Source: LMUY01 sp965199105
GTDB lineage: Bacteria > Pseudomonadota > Alphaproteobacteria > Acetobacterales > Acetobacteraceae
Length of the DNA stretch: 64,000 nt
Direction of reading: 5' to 3'
Assembly (NCBI GenBank): GCA_965199105.1
Contig: CBDAQO010000002.1
Location: 372,001 to 436,000, forward strand
In this document: positions 1 through 10,019 of the stretch, piece after piece
How the letters are laid out: every line of letters starts with the position of its first letter
How positions within the stretch are numbered: the first letter of the stretch is position 1
Position numbers and translations under genes: made by a program
Notes under the pieces: generated by a model
The model's input: only the letters and a program-made list of their open reading frames with translations
The model's database searches: none
Told to the model about the DNA's origin: nothing

Positions 1-594
1 TACCCCGCCATGGTGCAGCGGGCGATCGTGGTCTGCGGCAGCGCCCGCACGGCCACGCACAACAAGGTGTTCCTCTCGGGCCTGCTGCGCACGCTGGAGG
101 CCGCGCCGGAGTTCATAGGCCAGGGCCGGTTCTCCGCCGAACCGACCGCCGCCTTGCACGCGTTCGGCCACATCTACGCCGGCTGGGCGCTGAGCCAGGA
201 CTTCTATCGCGCCGGGCTGCACATCCAGGCGTTGGGCGCGCCCGACCTCGAGCACTTCCTCCGCACCGACTGGGCCGAGCGCTTCGCCAGCTTCCGCGCC
301 GCCAACCTCTACGCCCAGGCGCTCGCCTGGTACCACGGCGACATCGCCGACAACGCGCTCTATGGCGGTGACCTGGAGCGGGCGCTGCGGGCCATCCGCG
401 CCCGCGTGCTGCTGCTGCCCGGCGAGACCGACCTGTATTTCCGCGTGGCCGACAACGACGCCGAGCGCCGCGTGCTGACCGACGCCCGGCTGCAGCCAAT
501 CCCGAGCATCTGGGGCCACCGCGCCGGCAACCCCTCCACCAACCCGGAGGATGCGGCGTTCCTGCGCGCGGCGGTGCGGGACTGGCTTGGCTAG
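1..594 (+). CDS. Homoserine O-acetyltransferase-like alpha/beta hydrolase (5' partial)
   Basis: This is the C-terminal part of an alpha/beta-fold protein of the MetX (homoserine O-acetyltransferase) family; the N-terminus and probably the nucleophile lie left of the window. The frame is open from base 1 and the Met at base 10 is internal, since it sits in the family stretch ending VVCGSARTATHN. The tail carries the family pattern LLPGETDLYF (catalytic Asp region) and IWGHRAGNP (catalytic His region), so the hydrolase core looks intact. MetX acylates homoserine in methionine synthesis, but many relatives are hydrolases of unknown substrate. The stop runs directly into a palindromic repeat. The family call is good; the exact reaction is uncertain. 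Confidence 0.8.
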   Translation, partial: YPAMVQRAIVVCGSARTATHNKVFLSGLLRTLEAAPEFIGQGRFSAEPTAALHAFGHIYAGWALSQDFYRAGLHIQALGAPDLEHFLRTDWAERFASFRAANLYAQALAWYHGDIADNALYGGDLERALRAIRARVLLLPGETDLYFRVADNDAERRVLTDARLQPIPSIWGHRAGNPSTNPEDAAFLRAAVRDWLG

Positions 595-697
595 AGCATG
601 TTCCGTTCGCTTCCGCTCACTTCACACGCTCTAACCCTCTGTTTTGCGAGCATCTTCACCCGAACAGACGATTCCGTCTGATCGGGATCTGCTCTAG
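593..697. repeat. Dispersed palindromic intergenic repeat, copy 1
   Basis: This element fills the gap between two convergent genes. Its last 67 bases (631-697) align along their full length with 20038-20104: both begin CTA, contain TGTTTT and GAGCAT near the start, hold a short perfect stem in the middle (here CAGACG, ATTC, CGTCTG) and end TGCTCTAG. The first part (593-633) forms another imperfect stem from AGAGCATG to a distal GCTCT. The layout resembles the abundant palindromic intergenic elements of alphaproteobacterial genomes. At a convergent junction it could end transcription from both sides, but no T-run is visible. Confidence 0.7.
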
Positions 698-706
698 CAG
701 GCCACC

Positions 707-1582
707 CTAGGCGACGAAGCGCAGCAGCACGTTCCCATACGGCGTAAACTCGCGCAGCACGATCCCCTCTAGGGTCGGCAGCGTTGGAACGCCGGCCGCG
801 TGCAGGATTGCCGCCGCGTCGGGCAGGGCACGGACCTGGATGTCGATGCCGATGCATGCCGCCTCGCCGCCCACGTCGGGCTCGTCGTCCAAACCGAGGG
901 CGCGGGCCCAGGCGCCGGGCGGCACAACGCGGATGATGCCCTTGCCGGTGACCGCCTCCACGCCGAGCGCCGTGGCACGGATCGCGTCCGCGCCGAACAG
1001 GCGGCCCAGGCGCTGGACCAGCGGGGCAGGGTTGCGCGCCGCGTAGGTGATGGCGGCGAAGCCCAGCGCGCCGTTGGGGTGGTCCATCCACTCCGGCACC
1101 CACACCAGCTCGGGCCGGTGCTGCTGGACGATGAAGTTGGAGGCGCGCGGCAACGCCGGGTCGAGCAGGATCTCCAGCGTCACCACCGCCTCGTCCCACT
1201 CTTTCCCCGGCAGCCGCACGCGCCGGCGGAAGTCCACCCGACCCTGGGCTGGAATGCCCTGCGCGGCCACCTGGGCGCAGTCGCCGGGCGCGTCCTCGCT
1301 GTATAGCGCGACCAGGGAGACGCCTTCCCGCTCGGCCAGCGCATCGGCCATGTGGCGCCCGAAGCGGAAGCCGCCGATGGCGTGGCTGTCCAGCAGCGTC
1401 TCGTCGTAGAGGCCCATCAGCTCGAGCGCCGAGCGTTCCAGCACGATCAGGCTCGTGCTGGTGCCCCAGGGATGCAGGCCGGTGGGAGCGGTGCGGAACC
1501 CGAGCGTGCGGTAGCGGGCGGCGGTGGCCTCGAGGTCGCGGACCAGAACCAGCGGATGGTCGATGCCCAGCCTCGCCGCCAT
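707..1582 (-). CDS. VOC / glyoxalase-like domain protein
   Basis: This 291-residue soluble protein begins GIDHPLVLVRDLEATAARYR, the standard opening of a vicinal-oxygen-chelate domain, and continues with TLGFRTAPTGLHPWGTSTSL, as in the glyoxalase-like family. Such proteins bind a metal and act as dioxygenases, lyases or isomerases; the substrate cannot be told. The ATG at 1580-1582 is chosen because GGGGAGG lies just upstream on this strand. The frame stays open further upstream, but that extension has no VOC features and would run into the divergent promoter region. It faces the dehydrogenase-led operon starting at 1715. Confidence 0.75.
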   Translation of the reverse strand: MAARLGIDHPLVLVRDLEATAARYRTLGFRTAPTGLHPWGTSTSLIVLERSALELMGLYDETLLDSHAIGGFRFGRHMADALAEREGVSLVALYSEDAPGDCAQVAAQGIPAQGRVDFRRRVRLPGKEWDEAVVTLEILLDPALPRASNFIVQQHRPELVWVPEWMDHPNGALGFAAITYAARNPAPLVQRLGRLFGADAIRATALGVEAVTGKGIIRVVPPGAWARALGLDDEPDVGGEAACIGIDIQVRALPDAAAILHAAGVPTLPTLEGIVLREFTPYGNVLLRFVA

Positions 1583-1628
1583 CGCGTGCCTCCCCTGCCA
1601 GCGTCCTCGCCGACCTCGGTGTAGCACG

Positions 1629-1652
1629 CCGCTTGCCATGCCGCTTGCCATG
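1629..1652. repeat. Tandem 12-bp direct repeat in a divergent promoter region
   Basis: The unit CCGCTTGCCATG occurs twice back to back between the VOC gene and the dehydrogenase operon. It may be a regulator site or a chance duplication; no promoter could be assigned nearby. Confidence 0.4.
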
Positions 1653-1714
1653 GGGATGCTTGTGGCGCCGGGGAAGCGATGGCTTGTTAGCGGCCTCGAA
1701 CGGAGACGCAGCGC

Positions 1715-2599
1715 ATGGACATTCGCACGATCGGCGTCGTGGGCCTGGGCAACATGGGGCTCGGCATGGCCGGCACGCTGGTCCGCGCTGGCTTCGCCGT
1801 GAGCGGTTACGACATCAGCCCCACCCGGCGGGCGCCGGCCGAGGCGGTGGGGGTGGCGTACGTGGCGGACCTCGCCGACCTGCTGCGCTCGTCCGACGCG
1901 CTGGTGATGTCGCTGCCCTACGCGCGGGACGTCGAGGCCGTGGTGACGGCGGCGGACGGCCTGCTGTCCCGCCACGACCGCAAGGTGGTCGTGATCGACA
2001 CCTCGACCTCGGACCCGCAGACCAGCCGGCGCCTAGCGGAGCGGCTGGCGCAGGCCGGGCACGCCTTGCTGGACGCACCGGTGAGCGGCGGGCCGTCCGG
2101 CGCCGCAGAGGGAACGCTGACCATGATGGTGGGCGGCGCCGCGGCCGATTTCGCGCAGGCCGGCCCGGTGCTGGAGGCGCTGTCCAGCCGGGCGATCCAT
2201 GTCGGCCCGTCCGGCGCCGGCAACATCGCCAAGCTGGTCAACAACCTGCTGGTGGCGGCGCACCTGGTGACGACGGGCGAGGCGATGCGGCTGTCGCAGG
2301 CGGCCGGCCTGGCGGCGGAGGACGCGCTGAAGGTCGTCAACAGCGCCACCGGACGCAGCGCCATCAGCGAGGTGATGTTCCCGCGCTGGATCCTGCCCGG
2401 CACGTTCGACAGCGGGTTCTCCGCCGGGCTGATGCGCAAGGACGTCCAGCTCGCGCTCGAACTGGCGCAGCAGGTCGGGGTCGACTGCCCGCTCAGCGCG
2501 CATGTCGGGCAGTTGTGGCAGGCTGCGCGCGAGACCATCCCAGACGCCGCCGACTTCACCCGGATGGCCGACCACCGCACGCATGAGGGGACCCGCTGA
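1715..2599 (+). CDS. NAD(P)-dependent beta-hydroxyacid dehydrogenase (3-hydroxyisobutyrate dehydrogenase family)
   Basis: A 294-residue oxidoreductase that should interconvert a 3-hydroxyacid and its semialdehyde with NAD(P). The Rossmann motif GLGNMG is at residues 10-15, the substrate-binding motif DAPVSGG at 120-126, and the catalytic Lys lies in GNIAKLVNN at about residue 173. Length is typical of the family, which includes 3-hydroxyisobutyrate, tartronate-semialdehyde and L-threonate dehydrogenases. It heads an eight-gene coupled operon, and its TGA overlaps the next ATG by one base (TGATG). With the following aldehyde dehydrogenase it could form a hydroxyacid-semialdehyde-acid route. 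The substrate is unknown. Confidence 0.85.
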   Translation: MDIRTIGVVGLGNMGLGMAGTLVRAGFAVSGYDISPTRRAPAEAVGVAYVADLADLLRSSDALVMSLPYARDVEAVVTAADGLLSRHDRKVVVIDTSTSDPQTSRRLAERLAQAGHALLDAPVSGGPSGAAEGTLTMMVGGAAADFAQAGPVLEALSSRAIHVGPSGAGNIAKLVNNLLVAAHLVTTGEAMRLSQAAGLAAEDALKVVNSATGRSAISEVMFPRWILPGTFDSGFSAGLMRKDVQLALELAQQVGVDCPLSAHVGQLWQAARETIPDAADFTRMADHRTHEGTR

Positions 2600-4140
2600 T
2601 GCCCGACGGAACCATCCTGACCGACGCGGCCCCACGGGTTGCGGCGCTGCTCGCCAGCCTGCTGCCCGGCGGCGTGGTGGGCAGCGTCGTGGCCGGCGAG
2701 GTGCTGCCCGGCCGTGGCGCGACGCTGCCGCTGGTCAACCCGGCGGATGGCCGCGTGATCCTCGAGTTCCAGGACGCCGGTGGCAGCGTGGTGGATGCCG
2801 CGATGGCGGCCGCCCGCGCCGCGCAGCCGAAATGGTGGGCGATGTCAGCGGCGGCGCGCGGCCGGGCCATGGTCGAGGTGGCCAGGCTGGTCCGCCAGCA
2901 GGCCGAGGCGCTGGCCGAGCTCGAGATGCTGTCCGCGGGCAAGCCGATCCGCGACACGAGGGGCGAGGTGGCCAAGGTCGCCGAGATGTTCGAATACTAC
3001 GCCGGCTGGGCCGACAAGCTGCACGGCGACGTCATCCCGGTCCCGTCCGGGCACCTCAACTACACCCGCCACGAGCCGTTCGGCACTGTCGTGCAGATCA
3101 CGCCCTGGAACGCGCCGGTGTTCACCGCGGGGTGGCAGATCGCCCCGGCGATTTGCGCGGGCAACGCCGTGGTGCTGAAGCCGTCGGAGCTGACGCCGCT
3201 GACCAGCCTGGCGCTGGCGATGCTGTGCGAGCGGGCCGAGGGCATCCCGAGCGGGCTGGTGAACGTGCTGGCCGGCGCGGGGCCAACCACGGGAGCCGCC
3301 GCGGTGGCGCACCCGCAGACGCGGCTGGTGGTGTTCGTGGGGTCGGCCGAGGCCGGGGCGCAGATCGCCGCCGCCGCTGCGCGCAACATCGTCCCGAGCG
3401 TGCTGGAGCTGGGCGGCAAGTCGGCCAACATCGTGTTCGGCGACGCCGACCTGCCGCGCGCGATCGTGGGCGCGCAGGCGGCCATCTTCGGCGGCGCCGG
3501 GCAAAGCTGCGTCGCTGGGTCCCGGCTGCTGGTGCAGCGCGCGGTGCATGCGGAGTTCGTGGGCCGGCTGGCGCAGGCCACCGGGCGCATTCCGTTCGGC
3601 CTGCCGAGCGACCCGGCCACCCAGATCGGGCCGATCAACAACCGCCGCCAGTTCGACAAGATCACCGCCATGGTGGGCAGCGCCGTCGCCGCCGGGTCGC
3701 AGGTGGCGGCGGGCGGCGCCTGCCCGGCGCCACTGGCGGACACGGGCGGCTTCTTCTTTGCGCCCACCATCCTGGACGGTGTCACGCCGGACGCAGCGGT
3801 CGCGCGCGACGAGGTGTTCGGCCCGGTGCTGGCCGTGCTGCCGTTCGACAGCGAGGACGAGGCCGTCGCCCTGGCCAACGCCACGCCCTATGGCCTGGCG
3901 GGCGCGGTCTGGACCAACGACGTGGGCCGCGCGCACCGGATGGCCGCCTCGGTGCGCGCTGGCACGTTCTGGATCAACGGCTACAAGACGATCAACGTCG
4001 CCTCCCCGTTCGGCGGCTTCGGCCGCTCCGGCTTCGGCCGCTCCTCCGGGCGCGAGGCGCTGCTGGCCTACACGCAAACCAAGAGCGTGTGGGTGGAGAC
4101 GGCCGCGCAACCCGGCGTCGCGTTCGGCTATGTCGGATGA
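2599..4140 (+). CDS. NAD(P)-dependent aldehyde dehydrogenase
   Basis: A 513-residue soluble enzyme of the aldehyde dehydrogenase superfamily, oxidising an aldehyde to a carboxylic acid. The oxyanion Asn is in ITPWNAP (about 171), the cofactor Lys in LKPSE (about 194), the general base Glu in LELGGKS (about 270) and the nucleophilic Cys in GQSCVAG (304), so all key residues are present. It overlaps the upstream gene by one base, and the downstream start is nested in its stop (ATGA). Its position suggests it oxidises a semialdehyde formed in the pathway of this operon, but the specificity cannot be read from sequence. Confidence 0.9.
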   Translation: MPDGTILTDAAPRVAALLASLLPGGVVGSVVAGEVLPGRGATLPLVNPADGRVILEFQDAGGSVVDAAMAAARAAQPKWWAMSAAARGRAMVEVARLVRQQAEALAELEMLSAGKPIRDTRGEVAKVAEMFEYYAGWADKLHGDVIPVPSGHLNYTRHEPFGTVVQITPWNAPVFTAGWQIAPAICAGNAVVLKPSELTPLTSLALAMLCERAEGIPSGLVNVLAGAGPTTGAAAVAHPQTRLVVFVGSAEAGAQIAAAAARNIVPSVLELGGKSANIVFGDADLPRAIVGAQAAIFGGAGQSCVAGSRLLVQRAVHAEFVGRLAQATGRIPFGLPSDPATQIGPINNRRQFDKITAMVGSAVAAGSQVAAGGACPAPLADTGGFFFAPTILDGVTPDAAVARDEVFGPVLAVLPFDSEDEAVALANATPYGLAGAVWTNDVGRAHRMAASVRAGTFWINGYKTINVASPFGGFGRSGFGRSSGREALLAYTQTKSVWVETAAQPGVAFGYVG

Positions 4141-5147
4141 ACGCGACCGCCCAGCTTGACCGCGCGCACGGGGCGTTGCTCGGGCTCGCCATGGGTGACG
4201 CGCTGGGCATGCCGACGCAATACCTGCCGCGCGCGCTGATCGCCGGGCGCTACGGCCTGCTGGACGGGTTCCATGCCGGGCCGGAGGATAACCCGATCAG
4301 CCGCGGCATGGCGGCCGGCCGCGTGACGGACGACACCGACCAGGCGGTGATCCTGGGCGAGATGCTGGTGGCGGGCGGCGGCCGGGTCGATCCAGAGGCG
4401 TTCGCGCAAGCCTTGCTTGCCTGGGAGGCGCGCATGGTGGCCGCCGGGTCGCAGGACCTGCTCGGCCCCTCCACCCGCCGCGCCCTCGAGCTGGTCGCGG
4501 ACGGGGTTTCGACCGAGCTCACCGGGCGCACCGGGGCGACCAACGGCGCCGCGATGCGGGTGGCGCCGGTGGGCGTCGCGTTCCGGCCCGCGCCGCTCGG
4601 CCACCTGGTCGATGCGGTGGTGCAGACCGGGCACGTCACCCACAACACGACGGTGGCCATCGCCGGGGCGTCGGCGGTGGCTGCGGCGGTCAGCACCGGG
4701 ATCGAGGGTGGCGACGTGGCCGGCGCGCTGGGCTGCGCCGTGGCGGCGGCCCGGCTGGGTGCGGAGCGCGGCCACTACTTCGCCGGCGCCGACGTGGCCG
4801 CGCGGATCGAGTGGGCGCTGGCGCTGGTGCACGGGCGCGACCACGCCGAGGCGCTGGACCTGGTCTACCGCCTGGTCGGCACCGGCTTGGCGACTAACGA
4901 AGCGGTGCCGGCCGCCCTGGCGGTGTGCGCAATGGCGCCGCAGGATCCTTGGCTGGTGTGCCGCCTGGCCGCCAGCCTGGGTGGCGATTGCGATACCGTG
5001 GCCGCCATCGCCGGGGCCGTGATGGGCGCCTGCCATGGCGCCGCGCAGTTTCCCGCCGCGGCCGTCGCGGCGCTGCGGCAGGCCAACCAGGGCCTGGCGC
5101 TCGAGACGCTGGCCGGCCAGTTGCTGGCCGTGCGACACGCCGCGTGA
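4137..5147 (+). CDS. ADP-ribosylglycohydrolase family protein
   Basis: A 336-residue enzyme of the DraG/ARH family, which cleaves N- or O-ribosyl bonds with two Mg ions. The metal-site motifs are all intact: GDALG at 20-24, TDDTD at 64-68 and GGDCDTVAAIAGA at 282-294. DraG proper reverses ADP-ribosylation of nitrogenase reductase, but no DraT or nif gene is nearby. Here the gene is nested between an aldehyde dehydrogenase and a PfkB kinase in a transport operon (ATGA overlap in front, GTGA behind), so a catabolic role releasing ribose or a ribosyl unit from an imported glycoside is more likely. That substrate idea is inference. Confidence 0.85.
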   Translation: MNATAQLDRAHGALLGLAMGDALGMPTQYLPRALIAGRYGLLDGFHAGPEDNPISRGMAAGRVTDDTDQAVILGEMLVAGGGRVDPEAFAQALLAWEARMVAAGSQDLLGPSTRRALELVADGVSTELTGRTGATNGAAMRVAPVGVAFRPAPLGHLVDAVVQTGHVTHNTTVAIAGASAVAAAVSTGIEGGDVAGALGCAVAAARLGAERGHYFAGADVAARIEWALALVHGRDHAEALDLVYRLVGTGLATNEAVPAALAVCAMAPQDPWLVCRLAASLGGDCDTVAAIAGAVMGACHGAAQFPAAAVAALRQANQGLALETLAGQLLAVRHAA

Positions 5148-6115
5148 CCCGGCGCCGCATCCAGCGCCTGGTCTCGGCCGGCAGCATCCTGGTGGACATC
5201 CGCATCGACGTCCCGGCGCTGCCCGCGCGCGGCGGCGACGTGGTGGGTTCGGCGGCCAGCCTGGCAGCGGGCGGTGGCTTTAACGTGCTGGCGGCGGCGG
5301 CCCGGCAAGGCCTGCCCGCGCTGTTCGCCGGTCGGCACGGCACCGGGCCCTACGGCGCCTGCGTGCGGGCGGCACTGGCGGAAGAGGGCATCGCCACCCT
5401 GCTGCCGCCGAGCCCGGAGGCCGACACCGGGTTCTGCCTCGTGCTGGTGGAGCCCGACGGCGAGCGCAGCTTCGTCACCAGCCCGGGCGTGGAGGCAGCG
5501 CTCGGCCCGCGCCGCCTGTGCGACGTGTCGTTGCAGCCGGGGGACGCGGTGTTCGTGTCCGGCTACGACCTGTGCTACCCCGATCTCGGCCCCGCCATGC
5601 GGTCCTGGATCGCCGGCATGCCGGGTGGCGTGTGCCTCGTGGTCGATCCCGGGCCGCTCGCGGCGGACATCCCGCCCGCCGTGTTGCAGATGGCGCAGTC
5701 GCGGGCGGCGATCTGGACGATGAACCGCCGCGAGGCCAGCCTGCTCACCGGCAGCCACGACCTCGGCGAGATCGCGCGGCGCAGCCTGAACGCGATGGCG
5801 CCCGACGCAGTGCTGGTCGTGCGCGACGGGGCGGCCGGCGCCGCACTGTGCATGCGCGACGGCGCCGGGCCGTGCTTGATCGCAAGCCCCGCGGTGGTGG
5901 CGGTCGATTCCACCGGCGCCGGGGACACCCATACCGGGGTGCTGGTGGCGATGCTGGCGCGGGGGCTGCTGCCGGCGGCCGCAATCGCCCAGGCCAACGC
6001 CGCCGCCGCCCTCTCGGTCACCCGCCGCGGCCCGGCGACCGCACCTGGCCGTGACGCGCTGGCCGGCTTCATGGCAAACCAGGCCGGCAACCCTGGCAGG
6101 AGTGCCCTTCCATGA
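5144..6115 (+). CDS. PfkB-family carbohydrate kinase
   Basis: A 323-residue sugar or nucleoside kinase of the ribokinase/PfkB family. The N-terminal substrate motif is AAGGGFNV (41-48), an NRREASLLTG motif lies near 194-203, and the ATP/anion-hole motif DSTGAGD is at 255-261 with the catalytic Asp last. The start is a GTG whose last two bases begin the stop of the upstream hydrolase gene (GTGA), a coupling seen across this operon. Following a ribosyl-hydrolase, it would naturally phosphorylate the released sugar, by analogy with nucleoside hydrolase and ribokinase pairs. Ribokinase is only one possibility; other PfkB substrates cannot be excluded. Confidence 0.85.
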   Translation: MTRRRIQRLVSAGSILVDIRIDVPALPARGGDVVGSAASLAAGGGFNVLAAAARQGLPALFAGRHGTGPYGACVRAALAEEGIATLLPPSPEADTGFCLVLVEPDGERSFVTSPGVEAALGPRRLCDVSLQPGDAVFVSGYDLCYPDLGPAMRSWIAGMPGGVCLVVDPGPLAADIPPAVLQMAQSRAAIWTMNRREASLLTGSHDLGEIARRSLNAMAPDAVLVVRDGAAGAALCMRDGAGPCLIASPAVVAVDSTGAGDTHTGVLVAMLARGLLPAAAIAQANAAAALSVTRRGPATAPGRDALAGFMANQAGNPGRSALP

Positions 6116-7206
6116 CGACCACGATCAACCGGCGCCGCTTCAACCGGCTTCTCGGCTCGGGCTTGCTGGCCGCCCCCGCGCTGGCCAGGGCGCAGGCCGC
6201 CGCACCCGCGTTCGCCGGGCAGACCCTGGTGGTGGCGTCCTGGCAGCATTACGGCGCCGACGACCCCGCCACGCTGGCGGCGTTCGAGCAAATGACCGGC
6301 GCCACGGTCAAGCCGGTGTTCTTCACCTCGGAGGACGACCTGCTCGTCATGCTGCGCCAGGGCGGCCTGGGCAAGATCGACGTGGCGCTGCCCAACCTCG
6401 AATACGTGCAGCCGGCCGCGGCGCAGGCGCTGCTGCTGCCGGTCGACACCGCGCGCATCGCGGCCTGGAGCACGCTTGAGCCGCGTTTTCGTGACGACCC
6501 GTCGCTGCGGCATGACGGCCAGGTCTATGCCGTGCCGTGGGTGCAGGGCGCCACCTCGCTGGTGGCCAGCCCGGACGTGCACCCCACGCCCACGAGCTGG
6601 GCCGCGCTATGGGACCCGGCGAACAAGGGCAAGGTCGCCTTCTTCGACGACCCGAGCACGGCGGTGATGACGGCCGCGCTGTATCTCGGCGAGGACCCGC
6701 AGACCCCCGACCTGGACAAGGTCCGCACCGCGCTGCTGGCGCTCAAGGGCAACGTGAAGCTGTTCTGGTCGTCGGCGGCGGATTGGAACAAGGCCTACAC
6801 CACCGGCGAGATCACCATGGGCAATTTGTGGTCGGGCCTGGCGGGCACCTTGCGCGCCAACGGCACCAAGATCGACTTCATTCTGCCCGACGACGGCACC
6901 GTGCTGTGGGGCGACACCTGGGCCATCGTCAAGCAAACGCCGCATCTCGACCTTGCCTATGCCTGGGTGAACTACCTCACCAGCCCGGCCTACTTCACCC
7001 AGTGGATCACCCACCCGGGCCAGAACCAACAGCTCGCCGTGCCGATCAACGTGGCGGCGGTGCAGGCGCTGCCGGCGTCGGCGGCGGAGTCGCTGATGGC
7101 GCTGCCGCTGATGCAGGTCAAAGGCCGGGTGGCGCTGCAGACCGGGATTGCGCCGGCGCAGCTCAAGAAGTGGACGCAGTTGTGGGAAGACGTGAAGGCC
7201 GCATGA
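6112..7206 (+). CDS. PotD/PotF-like extracellular solute-binding protein (Tat signal)
   Basis: A 364-residue periplasmic binding protein of the spermidine/putrescine type. The N-terminus has a twin-arginine-like signal (NRRRFNRLLG, residues 6-15), a hydrophobic stretch and an Ala-rich cleavage region near ARAQA. The mature part opens with LVVASWQHYG, the usual first strand of the family. It overlaps the kinase gene (ATGA) and is followed by two permeases and an ATPase, making a complete importer. Relatives bind polyamines, but also opines, GABA, spermidine-like cations and other small molecules, so polyamine specificity is not established. Confidence 0.85.
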   Translation: MTTTINRRRFNRLLGSGLLAAPALARAQAAAPAFAGQTLVVASWQHYGADDPATLAAFEQMTGATVKPVFFTSEDDLLVMLRQGGLGKIDVALPNLEYVQPAAAQALLLPVDTARIAAWSTLEPRFRDDPSLRHDGQVYAVPWVQGATSLVASPDVHPTPTSWAALWDPANKGKVAFFDDPSTAVMTAALYLGEDPQTPDLDKVRTALLALKGNVKLFWSSAADWNKAYTTGEITMGNLWSGLAGTLRANGTKIDFILPDDGTVLWGDTWAIVKQTPHLDLAYAWVNYLTSPAYFTQWITHPGQNQQLAVPINVAAVQALPASAAESLMALPLMQVKGRVALQTGIAPAQLKKWTQLWEDVKAA

Positions 7207-8084
7207 GGCGGGCGCGCCGCGTCCCCGGGCTGGCCGCGCTGCTGCTGCTGCCGGTGGCGGGCGTGCTGGCCCTGATGGTGGTGGTCCCGCTCATCGTGCT
7301 GGTGTGGTTCAGCCTGGCGCCGGACGGGGCCGCCGCGCCGCTCTCGCTGGACAGCTACGCGCGCCTGGTCGGCACCGGGCTATACCTGCGGCTGGCGGGC
7401 AAGACGCTGCTGACCGCGGGGGCCGCCTCGCTACTCACCGCGGCGCTGGGCTGGTACCCCGCCTGGGCGTTGTCGCGGCTACCGGCCCGGCTGCGCAACC
7501 TGGTGCTGCTCGCCGTCATCGTGCCCTACCTCACCTCCACCCTGCTGCTGATCTACAGCGTGTTCGTCATCCTCGGCCCGGGCAGCCCGCTGATGGTGGC
7601 GCTGCGGCTGGTGGGCCTGGCGCGCCCGGGCGCTTCGATCCTGTATTCGCCGGCGGCCACGCTCGTGATGCTGGTCTACGAGAACCTGCCGCTGATGGTC
7701 TTCGTGCTGTTCACCGGCATGCAGCAGGTGGACGCCAGCCTGCTCGCCGCGGCCGGTTCGCTCGGCGCTACGCGGTGGCAGCGCATGGCGGGCATCGTGG
7801 TCCCGCTCGCCGCACCCAGCCTCGTCACCGCCGTCATCGTGGTGTTCGTGCCGATGGGCGGCGCGTTCGTCGAACCGGCGATCCTGGGGGGGCCGAACGG
7901 GCTGCTGCTCGGCAACGTCATCGCCGACCAGATGACGCGCGCGGACGACCCCTCGTTCGGCGCCGCCCTGTCGCTCCTGCTGCTGCTCGGCACCCTAGCC
8001 GCGGTCGGCGCGCTGGCCGGGCTGCGGCCGGCGCTGGCCTGGCTGCTGGCGGAAAGGCCGCGGCGGCATGAAGCGGCTGCGTGA
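7203..8084 (+). CDS. ABC transporter permease, PotB type
   Basis: A 293-residue inner-membrane permease of the spermidine/putrescine importer family. It starts with a short basic stretch (MRRARR) and a long hydrophobic helix (LAALLLLPVAGVLALMVVV) and has about six membrane segments. The EAA-type cytoplasmic loop that contacts the ATPase reads SLLAAAGSLGATRWQRMAGI. The ATG lies inside the stop of the binding-protein gene (ATGA), and the gene overlaps the second permease by 17 bases. The PotB assignment rests on family pattern and operon order. Confidence 0.87.
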   Translation: MRRARRVPGLAALLLLPVAGVLALMVVVPLIVLVWFSLAPDGAAAPLSLDSYARLVGTGLYLRLAGKTLLTAGAASLLTAALGWYPAWALSRLPARLRNLVLLAVIVPYLTSTLLLIYSVFVILGPGSPLMVALRLVGLARPGASILYSPAATLVMLVYENLPLMVFVLFTGMQQVDASLLAAAGSLGATRWQRMAGIVVPLAAPSLVTAVIVVFVPMGGAFVEPAILGGPNGLLLGNVIADQMTRADDPSFGAALSLLLLLGTLAAVGALAGLRPALAWLLAERPRRHEAAA

Positions 8085-8882
8085 CGCGGAGGCGGTGACG
8101 CCGGGCATGCTGGCGGCGGTCGGCGTGATGCTGGCGGCGTTGTTCCTGCCGCTGGTGGCCATCATCCTGCTGTCGTTCAACACCTCGCCCTACGGCACGC
8201 TGCCGTTCCGCGCCACGCTGCAATGGTATGGCGCGCTGTTCAGCGATTCGGGGCTGCTGGGGCCGGCCTGGCTATCGCTGCAGATGTCGGCCCTGGTCGC
8301 GCTCAGCGCCGCCGTGTTCGGCACCATGGGCGCGGTCTGGCTGGACCGCAGCGGCGGCAAGCTCGCCCGCACCCTGCTCGAGGGCGCGTTGCTGACCGCC
8401 ATCACCGTGCCCTGGCTCATCCTGGGCCTGGCGATGCTGCTGGTGATGAACGCCATCGGCCTCGGCCGCAGCCTGCTTTCGGTGTATCTGGGCCTGCTCG
8501 CGACCACGCTGCCCTACGTGGTGTTCATCGTGGCCGCGCGGCTGCGGGCGCTGGACCGCGACCTGGACCACGCCGCCCGCTCGCTCGGCGCCAGCGCGTC
8601 CGCCACCGTGCTGAGGGTCAGCGTGCCGCTGGTGGCGCCCGCGATACTGGGCGGGGCGCTGATCGCGTTCATGGTCTCGTTCAACAACTTCCTGATCCAG
8701 TATTTCCTGGCGCCGTTCGGGGTGCAGACCTTGCCGCTGAAGATCTACACGCTGATCCGGGTCGGCACCCTGCCGGACCTGAACGCGCTCGCCACCGTCA
8801 TCGTGGCAGCCACGCTGGTGGTCATCCTGGTGTTGCACCGGCTCGGCCTGCGCAACGCCGGCCTGCCCGGTGGCACGGGGCG

Positions 8883-8886
<4 letters not shown>
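8068..8886 (+). CDS. ABC transporter permease, PotC type
   Basis: A 272-residue membrane protein, the second permease of the importer. Near the N-terminus it has the typical PotC pattern of a first helix followed by LSFNTSPYGTLPF, then further helices and the coupling loop DHAARSLGASASATVLRVSV. It starts 17 bases inside the preceding permease gene, which indicates coupled translation, and its stop is nested in the GTG of the ATPase gene (GTGA). It should form a heterodimer with the upstream permease. Confidence 0.87.
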
Positions 8887-9995
<1,109 letters not shown>

Positions 9996-10019
9996 GCCCA
10001 ATCGCAACCGTTTAGGAGC

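Noticed and set aside
2502..5147. Very long open frame of 881 codons on the plus strand whose first part overlaps the aldehyde dehydrogenase gene
   Set aside because: Only its end from 4137 has family sequence (ADP-ribosylglycohydrolase). The earlier part is Arg/Gly/Ala-rich, as expected from an out-of-frame reading of GC-rich coding DNA.
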